64,000 bases of DNA, from the NCBI GenBank assembly GCA_900539695.1, contig UQDG01000009.1, forward strand, positions 19,390 through 83,389. Direction: 5' to 3'. Under the pieces are notes generated by a model. The model was not told the DNA's origin and did no database searches. It was given only the letters and a program-made list of their open reading frames with translations. The stretch comes from an uncultured Oscillospiraceae bacterium. GTDB lineage: Bacteria; Bacillota; Clostridia; Oscillospirales; Ruminococcaceae. Below, piece by piece: positions 20,284 to 29,667 of the stretch. Position 1 is the stretch's first letter. The number at the start of each line of letters is the position of its first letter. Both the position numbers and the translations under genes were made by a program.

Positions 20284-21201
20284 TTAGCCCTTAATGGCAG
20301 CAGCGACTTCAGCAGCGAAGTCCTCGTTGCGCTTCTCCAAGCCCTCACCCTTGGTGAAGTGAGTGTAAGAAGCGATGGTGATCTCGCCGCCCAGAGCCTT
20401 AGCGGTATCAGCAACGTACTTCTTGACGTCGATGCCGCCGTCCTTGATGAAAGCCTGATCGACCAAGCAGCTCTCCTTGTAGAACTTGCCCAGTTTGCCG
20501 ATGGCCATCTTCTCTTTGATGGCGTCGGGCTTGTTGGCGGTCTTGGGATCGTTAGCCATCTGGGCCAGAACGATCTCCTTCTCCTTAGCCAGAACGTCGG
20601 CCGGAACATCGGACTCGTTCAGGTAGCTGGGGTTAGCAGCAGCGATCTGCATAGCAATGTCCTTGCCGAAAGCAGCGAACTCGGGCTTAGCAGCAACCTC
20701 GTCGCTGGTCTCGAACTTGACGATGACACCGTGGGTGCCGCCACCATGGACGTAAGCAGCGCAATGACCCTCGTAACGGGCAAAGCGGCGAACCTTGATG
20801 TTCTCCTTGATGACCAGGATCAGAGCCTTCAGGGCATCGTCAACGGTGCCCTCGCCCATCTTGCAGGCCATCAGGGCCTCAACGTCGGCGGGGTTCTCGT
20901 CAGCAACAACCTTAGCCAGGTTCTTGGTGAACTCAACAAACTTATCGTTCTTGGCAACGAAGTCGGTCTCGGCGTTGACCTCAACGACAACAGCGCAGTT
21001 GTCGAAAGAAACGGCATAGACCATGCCCTCAGCGGCGATACGGCCAGCCTTCTTGTTGGCAGCAGCCAGACCCTGCTCACGCAGGATCTCGATTGCCTTC
21101 TCGAAGTCGCCGTCAGCCTGGGTCAGAGCCTTTTTGCACTCCATCATACCGCAGTCGGTCTGCTTACGCAGTTCCATAACGTCTTTTGCAGAAATAGCCA
21201 T
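20284..21201 (-). CDS. tsf: Elongation factor Ts
   Basis: A 305-aa nucleotide-exchange factor for EF-Tu. The N-terminal UBA-like KDVMELRKQTDCGMMECKKAL (residues 5-25) with the TDCGMM signature and the core NAETDFVAKNDKFVEF near residue 77 are standard. It follows rpsB by 54 bp in the conserved rpsB-tsf pair and ends with a strong terminator. Confidence 0.98.
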   Translation of the reverse strand: MAISAKDVMELRKQTDCGMMECKKALTQADGDFEKAIEILREQGLAAANKKAGRIAAEGMVYAVSFDNCAVVVEVNAETDFVAKNDKFVEFTKNLAKVVADENPADVEALMACKMGEGTVDDALKALILVIKENIKVRRFARYEGHCAAYVHGGGTHGVIVKFETSDEVAAKPEFAAFGKDIAMQIAAANPSYLNESDVPADVLAKEKEIVLAQMANDPKTANKPDAIKEKMAIGKLGKFYKESCLVDQAFIKDGGIDVKKYVADTAKALGGEITIASYTHFTKGEGLEKRNEDFAAEVAAAIKG

Positions 21202-21255
21202 AATCTCTCTTGTCCTTTCTGTCTTATACTAATAGGTGTTCCGGGCACACGGGGA

Positions 21256-21978
21256 TCAGGCCTCGGTCTTCTCCTCAGCGGCGGGAGCCTCCTGGACGCC
21301 CTGCTTGCCTTCCAGAACAGCGCTGGCCATGGCACCGGAGATCAGCTTGACAGCGCGGATAGCGTCGTCGTTGCCGGGGATCACGTAATCGATCTCATCG
21401 GGATCGCAGTTGGTATCAACGATAGCAACGATGGGGATGTTCAGCTTGCGGGCCTCGGAGACAGCGATGCGCTCCTTGTGGGGGTCAACGATGAACATAG
21501 CCTTCGGCAGGGTCTTCATGTTCTTGACGCCGCCCAGGTACTTGTCCAGCTTCTCCATCTCGAGCTCGAGCTTGACAACTTCCTTCTTGGGCAGCAGATC
21601 GAAGGTGCCGTCGGCCTGCATGGTCTTCAGCTGCTCCATACGATCGATGCGCTTACGGATGGTGCGGAAGTTGGTCATCATGCCGCCCAGCCAACGAGCG
21701 TTGACGTAGTGCATACCGCAGCGGGTAGCCTCGTCACGGATGGAATCCTGAGCCTGCTTCTTGGTGCCGACGAACAGGATCTCGCCGCCCTGAGCAGCGG
21801 TGTCGCGCACGAAGTTGTAAGCCTCATCCAGCTTCTTAACGGTCTTCTGCAGGTCGATGATGTAGATGCCGTTGCGCTCGGTGAAGATGTACTTAGCCAT
21901 CTTGGGGTTCCAACGACGGGTCTGGTGACCGAAGTGGACACCTGCTTCGAGAAGCTGTTTCATAGATACGACTGCCAT
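21256..21978 (-). CDS. rpsB: 30S ribosomal protein S2
   Basis: A 240-aa small-subunit protein. The start [20 protein letters not shown] is the family standard and has GGAGGATTTTTT upstream, so ATG 21978 is chosen over in-frame upstream codons that would extend through the promoter. [22 protein letters not shown] near residue 178 is the conserved C-terminal block. The C-terminus is Ala/Glu rich. It is transcribed with tsf. Confidence 0.98.
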   Translation of the reverse strand: MAVVSMKQLLEAGVHFGHQTRRWNPKMAKYIFTERNGIYIIDLQKTVKKLDEAYNFVRDTAAQGGEILFVGTKKQAQDSIRDEATRCGMHYVNARWLGGMMTNFRTIRKRIDRMEQLKTMQADGTFDLLPKKEVVKLELEMEKLDKYLGGVKNMKTLPKAMFIVDPHKERIAVSEARKLNIPIVAIVDTNCDPDEIDYVIPGNDDAIRAVKLISGAMASAVLEGKQGVQEAPAAEEKTEA

Positions 21979-22095
21979 AGTAAAAAATCCTCCAATAAAT
22001 TTAGTTTTACCCTCCGCATGGCGTTTTATGTTTTCTAACGCTTTAACGAAAAAAGCGCACAAAAAAACAACGCAATGCGTGTGTATTGCCGTAGT

Positions 22096-22124
22096 ATAAT
22101 ACCACAAGCCCGCGCAAATTGCAA
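22096..22124 (-). promoter_or_regulatory. rpsB-tsf promoter embedded in the pfkA terminator hairpin
   Basis: TTGCAA (22119-22124) and TATTAT (22096-22101) with a 17-bp spacer on the minus strand. The -35 box and most of the spacer form the descending arm of the long hairpin at 22103-22154. Confidence 0.75.
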
Positions 22125-22154
22125 GTGTTTTTTGCAATTTTGTGCGGGCTTGTG
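22103..22154 (-). terminator. Long hairpin after pfkA
   Basis: A 52-bp near-perfect palindrome with CACAAGCCCGC and TTGCAA arms, 23 bp after the pfkA stop. It lacks a clear T-tract after the stem, so it may be a weak terminator or mRNA 3'-end stabiliser; see the overlapping rpsB promoter. Confidence 0.65.
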
Positions 22155-22176
22155 CGAATTATTTGAATTGGGACGC

Positions 22177-23151
22177 TCAGATGGAGATGGCGTTTGCGAT
22201 CTCGATCATGTCGCGGTCGATGGTCTTGTGCATCGAGAGGGCCACATTGACATCGTAGTCGACGATCTTATCGCCGGAGACGGCGACAACGCGGTTGTAG
22301 ATGCCCTTATCGAGCAGGTCGATGGCGTGGTAGCCCATCAGAGAAGCGTTGACGCGGTCACGCACCGTGGGAGAACCGCCGCGCTGGATGTGGCCCAGAA
22401 CGGTTGCGCGGGAGTCGACACCGGTAGCAGCCTGGATCTGGTTGGCCAGCTCCTGGGCACCGATGACGCCCTCGGACACGATGATGATGAAGTGCTTCTT
22501 GCCGGTGGCCTGGGTCTGGCGCATGCGCTGCAGGATGTCGCGCTCGAAGTCGAAGGGGATCTCCGGCAGCAGGACAGCGACAGCGCCGGTAGCGATGCCG
22601 ACATTCAGGGCAATATAACCGGCGTGGTGGCCCATAACCTCAACGACGCTGCAACGGTCGTGGCTCTGGGTGGTGTCGCGCAGTTTATCGATAGCCTCGA
22701 CAGCAGTGTTCATGGCCGTGTCGTAACCGATAGTGTATTCACTGCAGGCAATGTCGTTATCGATGGTGCCGGGCAGGCCGATGCAGGGGATGCCCTGGTT
22801 GGCCAGCGCACGGGCACCCATGAAGGAGCCGTCGCCGCCAATGACGACCAATGCGTCGATGCCCAGTTCTTTACAGCGGGCAAGGCCCTTAGCCTGGCCT
22901 TCCTGGGTCTTGAACTCCAGGCAGCGTGCCGTATAGAGGATCGTGCCGCCGCGGTGGATGATCTCCGATACGCTGCGGACGTTCATTTCGTAAACTTCGC
23001 CATTGATCAGACCGTTGTAGCCACGCTGGATACCCATCATGCGGTAACCTTTGCTGATACCAGCGCGAACGATTGCGCGAACGGCGGCATTCATGCCGGG
23101 GGCGTCACCGCCGCTGGTCAGAACACCGATGGTTTTAATTTCCTTAGCCAT
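22177..23151 (-). CDS. pfkA: 6-phosphofructokinase
   Basis: A 324-aa ATP-dependent phosphofructokinase, the committing step of glycolysis. GVLTSGGDAPGMNAAVRA (residues about 8-25) binds ATP, GGDGSFMGA near 102 and PGTIDNDI near 125 carry the catalytic TIDND, and IQRGGSPT near 248 binds the regulatory/substrate phosphate. ATG 23151 has GGAGGGGCTTGTTTT before it; upstream in-frame codons run through a tandem repeat and are not used. It is the last gene of the hprK-to-pfkA run, with dnaE upstream as in many Clostridia. Confidence 0.97.
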   Translation of the reverse strand: MAKEIKTIGVLTSGGDAPGMNAAVRAIVRAGISKGYRMMGIQRGYNGLINGEVYEMNVRSVSEIIHRGGTILYTARCLEFKTQEGQAKGLARCKELGIDALVVIGGDGSFMGARALANQGIPCIGLPGTIDNDIACSEYTIGYDTAMNTAVEAIDKLRDTTQSHDRCSVVEVMGHHAGYIALNVGIATGAVAVLLPEIPFDFERDILQRMRQTQATGKKHFIIIVSEGVIGAQELANQIQAATGVDSRATVLGHIQRGGSPTVRDRVNASLMGYHAIDLLDKGIYNRVVAVSGDKIVDYDVNVALSMHKTIDRDMIEIANAISI

Positions 23152-23175
23152 AAAACAAGCCCCTCCTATTTTGGG

Positions 23176-23204
23176 CACATTGCGCCACATTGCGCCACAT
23201 TGCC
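23176..23204. repeat. Short tandem repeat in the pfkA 5' region
   Basis: Nearly three copies of the 10-bp unit CACATTGCGC in the plus orientation, 25 bp upstream of the pfkA start and just beyond its ribosome binding site. Confidence 0.8.
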
Positions 23205-23301
23205 AGAAGCTAGAATAAATTTTTAACAATCTTTGTGACGTATCCATTATAGCACAACTCTAGCGTCTAGATTATGGATAATTCTTGCAAAGTGCATGGA
23301 T

Positions 23302-26300
23302 TTATTTTGCATTTTGTTCAGCTGTCTGAACTTTTACATGATCTTTACCCAAAATGCGTTCCAATTCGGCGCGCAACAGCGGGTCATCCTTGATGGCCAT
23401 ATGGCGGGCCAGCACCTTTTGACCGGTGTCCGCAAAGCGGAAATAGACCTTGGTAGTGCCGCCGTCAAAGATGTTGCACAGCAGGTTTTCCACCTTGTGC
23501 ATCTCCGGGCCCTGGCGGCTGGGCACCGTCAGGAAATAGCCGGCGGTCTCTCCCCCGCCGGTCTCGCGGCGGACTTTTTCCACCCGGTTTTTACCGAAAG
23601 ATTGGCTCGGGTCGTAGTGCTCGATGGGCTGCACCCCCTCGACGATCAGGCGGGCGGCTTCTTCCTCTTTTACAGAGACGCGGCCGTTGGCCACGACGAC
23701 GGCGTTTTCCTGCAGGGCAGCGCGGCACTCGGCCAGCACCCGCGGAAAGATCAGCAGTTCCATCGTACCGGTCAGATCCTCGACGGTGGTAAAGGCCATC
23801 AGCGTGTTGGACTTGGTGGTCATGATCTTATTTTTGACGACCGTACAAAGAATCGTGACGTTCTGGTTGTCAAAACGCTTGGCGTCCTCGCCCTGCAGGT
23901 CGGCGATGGTGCAGGTGGAGATCTGGCTGATCTGGGTGCGGTAGGCGTCCAGCGGGTGGCCGGACAGGTAGAGGCCAGAGACCTCTTTTTCCATTTTGAG
24001 CAGATCGCCGGCGGGATATTCCGGCGTGTTGGGGATCTTGTAATCGCTGGCGGCCTGCTCCTGTTCCCCGCCCATCATGCCGAAAAGGTCCATCTGGCCT
24101 TCCAGGTTTTGGCGGGCGTCGGTCTCGACGCTTTTCAGGATACCCTCGGCGCTGTCGATCATAGCGCGGCGGCTGGGCTCCAGCGCATCGAAGGAGCCTG
24201 CCTTGATGAGGTTTTCCAGCGCGCGGCGATTCAGTTCGTTGCCGTGCAGCCGCTTGCAGAAATCGTACAGGCTGCGGTAGGGGCGGTTTTTGCGCTCCTT
24301 TACCACCGAATCGATCAGGTTGCGGCCCACGCTTTTGACGGCGTTGAGACCGAAGCGGATGCTGTCGCCATCGACGGTGAAGCCGCCGCGGGAGACATTG
24401 ATGTCCGGCGGCAGGACCTTGATGGCCAAGCGCTGGCACTCGGAAGTATATTCGATAACTTTCGACGTATTATCGAGTACACTGGTCAGCAGGGCGGCCA
24501 TGAACTCGTGGGGGTAATGGCACTTGAGGTAGGCTGTCTGGAAGGCCACGTAGGCGTAGCAGGCCGCGTGGGATTTGTTGAAGGCGTAGGAGGCAAAACT
24601 GATCATATCATCGTAGATCTGGTTTGCCACTGCCTCCGGGATGCCGTTTTTGACGCATCCAGCGCACTCCTTGCCCGGCTCGGTGCATCCATGGACAAAA
24701 TGCTCGCGCTCGGCCTCCATGACCTTGAGCTTTTTCTTGCTCATAGCGCGGCGCACATTGTCGGCCTGGCCGAAGCTGAAGCCTGCCAGCTCACGGCAGA
24801 TCTGCATGACCTGCTCCTGATAAATGACGACACCGTTGGTCACATCCACGATGTGGGCCATCTGCGGGGTCTGGTAAACGACCTTGGACGGGTCCTTTCT
24901 GTTGCGCAAATACGTTGGGATGGAATCCATCGGGCCGGGGCGATACAGCGAGATCAGGGCGATGACATCTTCCAGGTTTTTCGGGCGCATGCTCATCAGC
25001 ACCTGGGTCATGCCGGTAGATTCAAGCTGGAAGATGCCCATCGTCTCGCCGCGGGTCAGCATCTCGTAGGTGGCGGGGTCGTCGTAGTCAATGTTGGCCA
25101 CCCGGAAATCCGGGTCCTTGGTGTGGCGGACGGCCATCTCGGTATCGTGGATGACGGTGAGGGTGCGCAGGCCCAGGAAGTCCATCTTCAGCAGGCCCAG
25201 GCGCTCGATCTCCACCATGTTGAACTGGGTAACCGGCAGGCCGTCGTTGGTGGACAGAGGCACGTACTCGGTGGCCGGTTCACGGGTAATGACGACGCCT
25301 GCGGCGTGGGTGGAGGCATGGCGGGGCATGCCCTCGACTTTTAACGAAGTGTCGATGAGTTCATGCACCTGATTGTCACCGTCATAAAGGACTTTCAGGT
25401 CGGGGCTGACCTCCAGCGCCTTTTTCAGCGTCATCTTCAGCTCCATGGGGATGAGCTTGGCCACGCGGTCCACGTCCTGGTAGGTCATGCCCATCACGCG
25501 GCCCACATCGCGCACGGCGGCGCGGGCGGCCATCGTACCAAAGGTGACGATCTGGGCCACATGGTCGCGGCCATACTTTTCGTTTACGTAGTCGATGACC
25601 TCCTGGCGGCGCTCATAGCAGAAGTCGACGTCGAAGTCGGGCATTGAAACACGCTCCGGGTTCAGGAAGCGTTCAAAGATGAGGTTGTAGCGGATGGGGT
25701 CGATGTCGGTAATGCCGACGCAGTAAGCCGCCAGGCTGCCCGCGCCGGAACCACGGCCGGGGCCGACGGGAATATCTCGGCTTTTGGCGTAGTTGATGAA
25801 GTCGTAGACGATGAGGTAGTAGTTGGTGTAGCCCATCGTTTTGACGACGTTGATCTCGTAAGAAAGGCGCTCTTTCAGCGCGTCGGTGACTTCGCCGGGG
25901 TAGCGGCGCTCGAGTCCCTCCCAGCAAAGTTTCTCGAAGTATTCCTGGTTCTCCATGCCATCGGGGGCTTTGAAGTACGGCAGTTTCGTCTCGCCGAAGG
26001 TGAACTCAAAATTGCACTGTTCCGCAATTTTGTTGGTGTTTTCGCAGGCTTCCGGCACCATCGCGAAGAGGTCGTACATCTCGTTGGTGCTTTTGAGGTA
26101 AAACTCATCGGTCTGGAATTCCATGCGGTCGGCGTCGGCGATGGTCTTACCGGTCTGAATGCAGAGCAGGATGCTTTGCATCTTGGCGTCCTCTTTGGTA
26201 ATGTAGTGGGCGTCGTTGGTAGCGACCATGGGGATGCCAGTCTCCCGGGCCAATCGGATGAGCTGGGGCAGGACGACCTGGTCTTCCTCCAGGCCGTGGT

Positions 26301-26847
26301 CCTGCAGTTCGATATAATAGTTTCCCTCGCCGAAAAGGTCGCGGTAGTAAAGCGCGGCCTGTTTTGCACGCTCGTAGTCCCCTGCCAGGATGGCCTGGGG
26401 GATCTCGCCCGCCAGGCAGGCGGACAGACAGATCAATCCCTCGTGGTGCTGTTCCAGCAGGTCCTTATCGATGCGGGGCTTGGAGTAAAAACCCTCAGTA
26501 AAGCCGGCGGAGACCATCTTGATAAGGTTTTTGTAGCCCATCTCGTTTTTGCACAGCAGGATCAGATGGTTGTTGCCGTCGATGCGGTTGACCTTATCAA
26601 AGCGGGTACGGGTGGCTACATAGACCTCACAGCCGATGATAGGCTTGATGCCTGCGGCCTTGGCTGCATCAAAAAACGCCACACAGCCGTACATAACGCC
26701 GTGATCGGTGATGGCGCAGGCCGTCTGCCCCATGGCTTTGAGGTGGTCAAACAGGCGGTCAATACGGCAGGCTCCGTCCAGCAGACTGTACTCGGTATGC
26801 ACATGCAGGTGGGTAAATTGTCTTTGGGTGGTTTCAGGCATGGTCAA
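23302..26847 (-). CDS. dnaE: DNA polymerase III subunit alpha (DnaE type)
   Basis: A 1181-aa replicative polymerase. The N-terminal PHP domain starts with HLHVHTEYSLLDGA (residues 13-26), followed by the polymerase palm/fingers (GPGRGSGAGSLAAYCVGI near 363, PDFDVDFCYERR near 400), the helix-hairpin-helix region (VKSVGRNLIDSV near 842) and a C-terminal OB-fold. It lacks an exonuclease insertion, so it is DnaE and not PolC. It overlaps the end of whiA by 4 bp (ATGA). pfkA follows 150 bp downstream. Confidence 0.97.
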   Translation of the reverse strand: MTMPETTQRQFTHLHVHTEYSLLDGACRIDRLFDHLKAMGQTACAITDHGVMYGCVAFFDAAKAAGIKPIIGCEVYVATRTRFDKVNRIDGNNHLILLCKNEMGYKNLIKMVSAGFTEGFYSKPRIDKDLLEQHHEGLICLSACLAGEIPQAILAGDYERAKQAALYYRDLFGEGNYYIELQDHGLEEDQVVLPQLIRLARETGIPMVATNDAHYITKEDAKMQSILLCIQTGKTIADADRMEFQTDEFYLKSTNEMYDLFAMVPEACENTNKIAEQCNFEFTFGETKLPYFKAPDGMENQEYFEKLCWEGLERRYPGEVTDALKERLSYEINVVKTMGYTNYYLIVYDFINYAKSRDIPVGPGRGSGAGSLAAYCVGITDIDPIRYNLIFERFLNPERVSMPDFDVDFCYERRQEVIDYVNEKYGRDHVAQIVTFGTMAARAAVRDVGRVMGMTYQDVDRVAKLIPMELKMTLKKALEVSPDLKVLYDGDNQVHELIDTSLKVEGMPRHASTHAAGVVITREPATEYVPLSTNDGLPVTQFNMVEIERLGLLKMDFLGLRTLTVIHDTEMAVRHTKDPDFRVANIDYDDPATYEMLTRGETMGIFQLESTGMTQVLMSMRPKNLEDVIALISLYRPGPMDSIPTYLRNRKDPSKVVYQTPQMAHIVDVTNGVVIYQEQVMQICRELAGFSFGQADNVRRAMSKKKLKVMEAEREHFVHGCTEPGKECAGCVKNGIPEAVANQIYDDMISFASYAFNKSHAACYAYVAFQTAYLKCHYPHEFMAALLTSVLDNTSKVIEYTSECQRLAIKVLPPDINVSRGGFTVDGDSIRFGLNAVKSVGRNLIDSVVKERKNRPYRSLYDFCKRLHGNELNRRALENLIKAGSFDALEPSRRAMIDSAEGILKSVETDARQNLEGQMDLFGMMGGEQEQAASDYKIPNTPEYPAGDLLKMEKEVSGLYLSGHPLDAYRTQISQISTCTIADLQGEDAKRFDNQNVTILCTVVKNKIMTTKSNTLMAFTTVEDLTGTMELLIFPRVLAECRAALQENAVVVANGRVSVKEEEAARLIVEGVQPIEHYDPSQSFGKNRVEKVRRETGGGETAGYFLTVPSRQGPEMHKVENLLCNIFDGGTTKVYFRFADTGQKVLARHMAIKDDPLLRAELERILGKDHVKVQTAEQNAK

Positions 26848-27794
26848 GTTTCCTTAGTGCTTTCGGCTCGTGTGGGCTTTTCGGATTCAGCGGTTTCGTC
26901 CAGGCGGCGGGCAGCCTCTTGGATGCGTTTTAAGCGGTGGGACAGCCCCGCCTTGCTAACAGGAGGGTCAAACTTTTGGGCCAGCTTAGCCAGCGGCAGG
27001 TCGGGGTACTGCATCCGCAGTTTGGCGGTCAGGCGCAGATTTTCCGGCAGGGTGCTCATGGCACCGGCGGCCTGCAGCTTTTCAATGGCCAGCTGCACCT
27101 GCACGGCGGCTTGGACACTTTTGCCCAGGTTAGCGGTCTCACAGTTGGAAAGGCGGTTGGTCTTATTGCGCATATCGTTGTACATGCGCTGGTCCATGAT
27201 ACGCATGGCGGCGTTGCCCGCCCCCATGAAGGTGAGCAGATCCTCGATATGGTCGGCCGATTTGATATAGACCGTGTTGGCTCCCTTGCGCAGGGCGCGA
27301 TGGGGGTTGAAGTCGTGCTCGGCCAGCATGGCCTCCAACTGTTGGGAGAGATAGTGCCGAGTGGAGAGGAACTCCAGATTGTAGCTCTTCTCCGGGTCGG
27401 TCATCGTACCACAGCAAAGAAACGCTGCAGCGATGAAGGATTGCACGCAGTGCTGGCACTTGAAGTTCTCCGGCCGGATGCGCAGGGTCGGTTCCTTGCC
27501 GGTGTGGCCGAAAAGCTCCAGCAGGCGCTCGACCTCCACCACATCCTTGACGCTGAACTCAAACACCGGGCCGGTGGGGCGCTCCTTGCGCAGCACATCC
27601 CCCCGGATGCCGCAGCGGCGGTACAGCTTTTGGGCAAAGGCAGCCACGCCTTCGTTCTCGGTTTGCAGAACGATGCCGCGGTCATCGAAGTATTTACCAA
27701 AACAGGCCACCGCATAGGCGGCGGCCACAGAGCAGCATGGTTTGGAGATCCTATGGCGCAGGATCTCGTTTTTTACATCTTGTGAGAAGCTCAT
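26844..27794 (-). CDS. whiA: WhiA-type DNA-binding regulator
   Basis: A 316-aa protein of the WhiA family. The N-terminal LAGLIDADG-derived part begins FSQDVKNEILR, with KSADHIEDLLTFMGAGNAAM near residue 178, and the C-terminal helix-turn-helix contains KFDPPVSKAGLSHRLKRI near 280. In Bacillus and Streptomyces it links growth or sporulation to division. It lies between rapZ and dnaE; the yvcK gene that normally separates rapZ and whiA is missing here. Confidence 0.95.
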   Translation of the reverse strand: MSFSQDVKNEILRHRISKPCCSVAAAYAVACFGKYFDDRGIVLQTENEGVAAFAQKLYRRCGIRGDVLRKERPTGPVFEFSVKDVVEVERLLELFGHTGKEPTLRIRPENFKCQHCVQSFIAAAFLCCGTMTDPEKSYNLEFLSTRHYLSQQLEAMLAEHDFNPHRALRKGANTVYIKSADHIEDLLTFMGAGNAAMRIMDQRMYNDMRNKTNRLSNCETANLGKSVQAAVQVQLAIEKLQAAGAMSTLPENLRLTAKLRMQYPDLPLAKLAQKFDPPVSKAGLSHRLKRIQEAARRLDETAESEKPTRAESTKET

Positions 27795-27825
27795 AAAACT
27801 CCCGATAAAGCGTAAATTTTATTTT

Positions 27826-28689
27826 TTACAGGGTGCGCTTGGCGTCGCGGTGCTGTACGCTGGGCTCGTAGCCCAGTTTTTCACAGAACTCGCCGATCTT
27901 GCGTGCAAAGGTGATGGAGCGGTGCTTGCCGCCGGTGCAGCCCACCGCGATCATCAGCTGGCTTTTGCCCTCCTTGACGTAGAGCGGCAGGGCGTATTCC
28001 AGCATGCTCTCATAGCGGCGCAGCAGCTCCTGGGATTCGGGGGCAGCCATGACGTAGTCCACCACTTCCTCATCCAGACCGGTGAGATTTTTCAGCTCCG
28101 GCACGTAGAACGGGTTGGGCAGGCATCGGACATCCAGCACAAGGTCTGCCTCCTGGGGCAGTCCGTACTTGAAACCGAAGGACACCACCGTGAGGGCCAT
28201 CGGGCTTTCGCCGTGGTCCAGAAACAGGCTGCACACCCGCTCCTTGTTCTGGGCGGTGCTGAGCAGCGAGGTATCGATGACATACTGCGCCCGTGCCCGC
28301 AGCGGCTGCAGCAGGCGGCGCTCCCGGGCGATGGCCTCGGTGATGGGCAGCTTTTCGCTGATGGTGATGGGGTGCTGGCGGCGGGTCTCCTTATAGCGGC
28401 GCTGGATGACCGCGTCGTTGGCGTCGAGAAAGAGGATCTCATACTCGAACTTACGGGCGTCCAGGTCGGAGAGCGCCTGTTCCAGCTGCTCGCTGCTGCG
28501 CACGCCGCGCACGTCCATCACGACAGCCACGCGGTTCAGCTGGTTTTCGCCTTGCAGGGCAAAGTCCACGATACGGGGCAGCAGTGCCACCGGGATGTTA
28601 TCGATGCAGAAAAAACCAATATCTTCCAGCGCGTTGACGGCCATTGATTTGCCCGCGCCGGACAGGCCCGTTACGATCACAAATTTCAT
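27826..28689 (-). CDS. rapZ: RNase adapter/nucleotide-binding protein RapZ (YvcJ family)
   Basis: A 287-aa P-loop protein. Walker A GLSGAGKS (residues 8-15), the DNIPVALLP motif near 30 and the C-terminal GCTGGKHRSI loop near 250 mark the RapZ/YvcJ family. In E. coli RapZ delivers small RNAs to RNase E; in Bacillus YvcJ affects competence. The ribosome binding site is a run of ten Gs ending 7 nt before the ATG, unusual and slippage-prone. It sits directly after murB (gap 18 bp). Confidence 0.95.
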   Translation of the reverse strand: MKFVIVTGLSGAGKSMAVNALEDIGFFCIDNIPVALLPRIVDFALQGENQLNRVAVVMDVRGVRSSEQLEQALSDLDARKFEYEILFLDANDAVIQRRYKETRRQHPITISEKLPITEAIARERRLLQPLRARAQYVIDTSLLSTAQNKERVCSLFLDHGESPMALTVVSFGFKYGLPQEADLVLDVRCLPNPFYVPELKNLTGLDEEVVDYVMAAPESQELLRRYESMLEYALPLYVKEGKSQLMIAVGCTGGKHRSITFARKIGEFCEKLGYEPSVQHRDAKRTL

Positions 28690-28696
28690 GCGTACT

Positions 28697-28706
28697 CCCC
28701 CCCCCC
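28697..28706 (-). promoter_or_regulatory. Ten-G homopolymer serving as rapZ ribosome binding site
   Basis: The only purine-rich tract between the murB stop (28708-28710) and the rapZ ATG is G10 on the mRNA strand. No alternative AGGAGG is present, so spacing to the start codon depends on the tract length. Confidence 0.8.
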
Positions 28707-28707
28707 T

Positions 28708-29637
28708 TTATTTTACTACGCGAATTTCCCGCTCCAGCGTATAGCCGGTCTTTTGCAGCACGATGGCCTTGACCTGATCGGTCAGGCTGACGACATCGGC
28801 GCAGGTCGCGCCGCCGCGGTTGATGACAAAGCCGCAGTGCTTCTCGCTGATCTGGGCACCGCCCACGGTAAAGCCCCGCAGACCGCAATCCTCGATCAGC
28901 TTGCCTGCAAAGGCGCCCTGGGGGCGCTTGAAGGTGCTGCCCGCACTGGGCCATTCTATCGGCTGCTTGTCTTTGCGGCGCTGCAGATAGTCCTGCATCT
29001 CCGCCAGAATGGCGGCGCTGTCGCCGGGCTGCAGACGCACCGTGGCCGAAAGCACGCACCAATCGGGGTGCTGCTCAAACAGGCTGGTGCGGTAGCCCAG
29101 GGCCAATTCTGCGGCAGGCAGCGTGCGCTCGGTAAGGTCGCTGTCCAAAAAGGTCACGTTTTCCAGCACGTCCTTCATCTCGCCGCCATAGGCACCGGCA
29201 TTCATATACACGGCCCCGCCGATGGTGCCGGGGATGCCGCAGGCAAAGGCAATGCCTGCAAGGCTCTGCTGCTGGGCAACGGCGCAAAGCCGCCCCAGCG
29301 TGAGGCCAGCGCCCGCAGTAAGGCGGGTGGAGCCGTCAGGCCGTGGTTCCGCTGTAGGGCCGAAGTTCAGCCCGCGCAGATCGATGACTGCGCCGTCGTA
29401 GCCCTCATCGGCAAACAGCGTGTTGGAGCCGTTGCCCAAAAGGTAGGTGCGCACACCGTTTTCCCGGCAAAGCGCCAGCGTACGGCGCAACTGATCTGCG
29501 TTTTTCGGCGTACACCAGAATACCGCCGGGCCGCCGATTTGGAAAGTGGTATGGGATGCCAAAGGCTCCTGCTGGGCAAACGGCAGGGCGCTTTCCTGCA
29601 AGGCCTGACGCAAGGTTTCGATCGTTTGCTGCTGCAT
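28708..29637 (-). CDS. murB: UDP-N-acetylenolpyruvoylglucosamine reductase
   Basis: A 309-aa FAD-dependent reductase making UDP-MurNAc for peptidoglycan. SHTTFQIGGPAVFW near residue 28 and LLGNGSNTLFAD near 62 form the FAD site; the catalytic region with GIPGTIGGAVYMNAGAYGGEM near 132 and SAGSTFKRPQGAFAGKLI near 228 (catalytic Ser) is intact. It is a type IIb-like MurB of the expected length. It belongs to the conserved murB-rapZ-whiA group. Confidence 0.97.
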   Translation of the reverse strand: MQQQTIETLRQALQESALPFAQQEPLASHTTFQIGGPAVFWCTPKNADQLRRTLALCRENGVRTYLLGNGSNTLFADEGYDGAVIDLRGLNFGPTAEPRPDGSTRLTAGAGLTLGRLCAVAQQQSLAGIAFACGIPGTIGGAVYMNAGAYGGEMKDVLENVTFLDSDLTERTLPAAELALGYRTSLFEQHPDWCVLSATVRLQPGDSAAILAEMQDYLQRRKDKQPIEWPSAGSTFKRPQGAFAGKLIEDCGLRGFTVGGAQISEKHCGFVINRGGATCADVVSLTDQVKAIVLQKTGYTLEREIRVVK

Positions 29638-29667
29638 GGTTCCTCCCGGTGAATACGAAAATTAAAA

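Noticed and set aside
20359..22038. A 559-codon plus-strand frame across tsf and rpsB
   Set aside because: Runs through two certain ribosome-related genes and their intergenic gap; composition is that of an antisense shadow.
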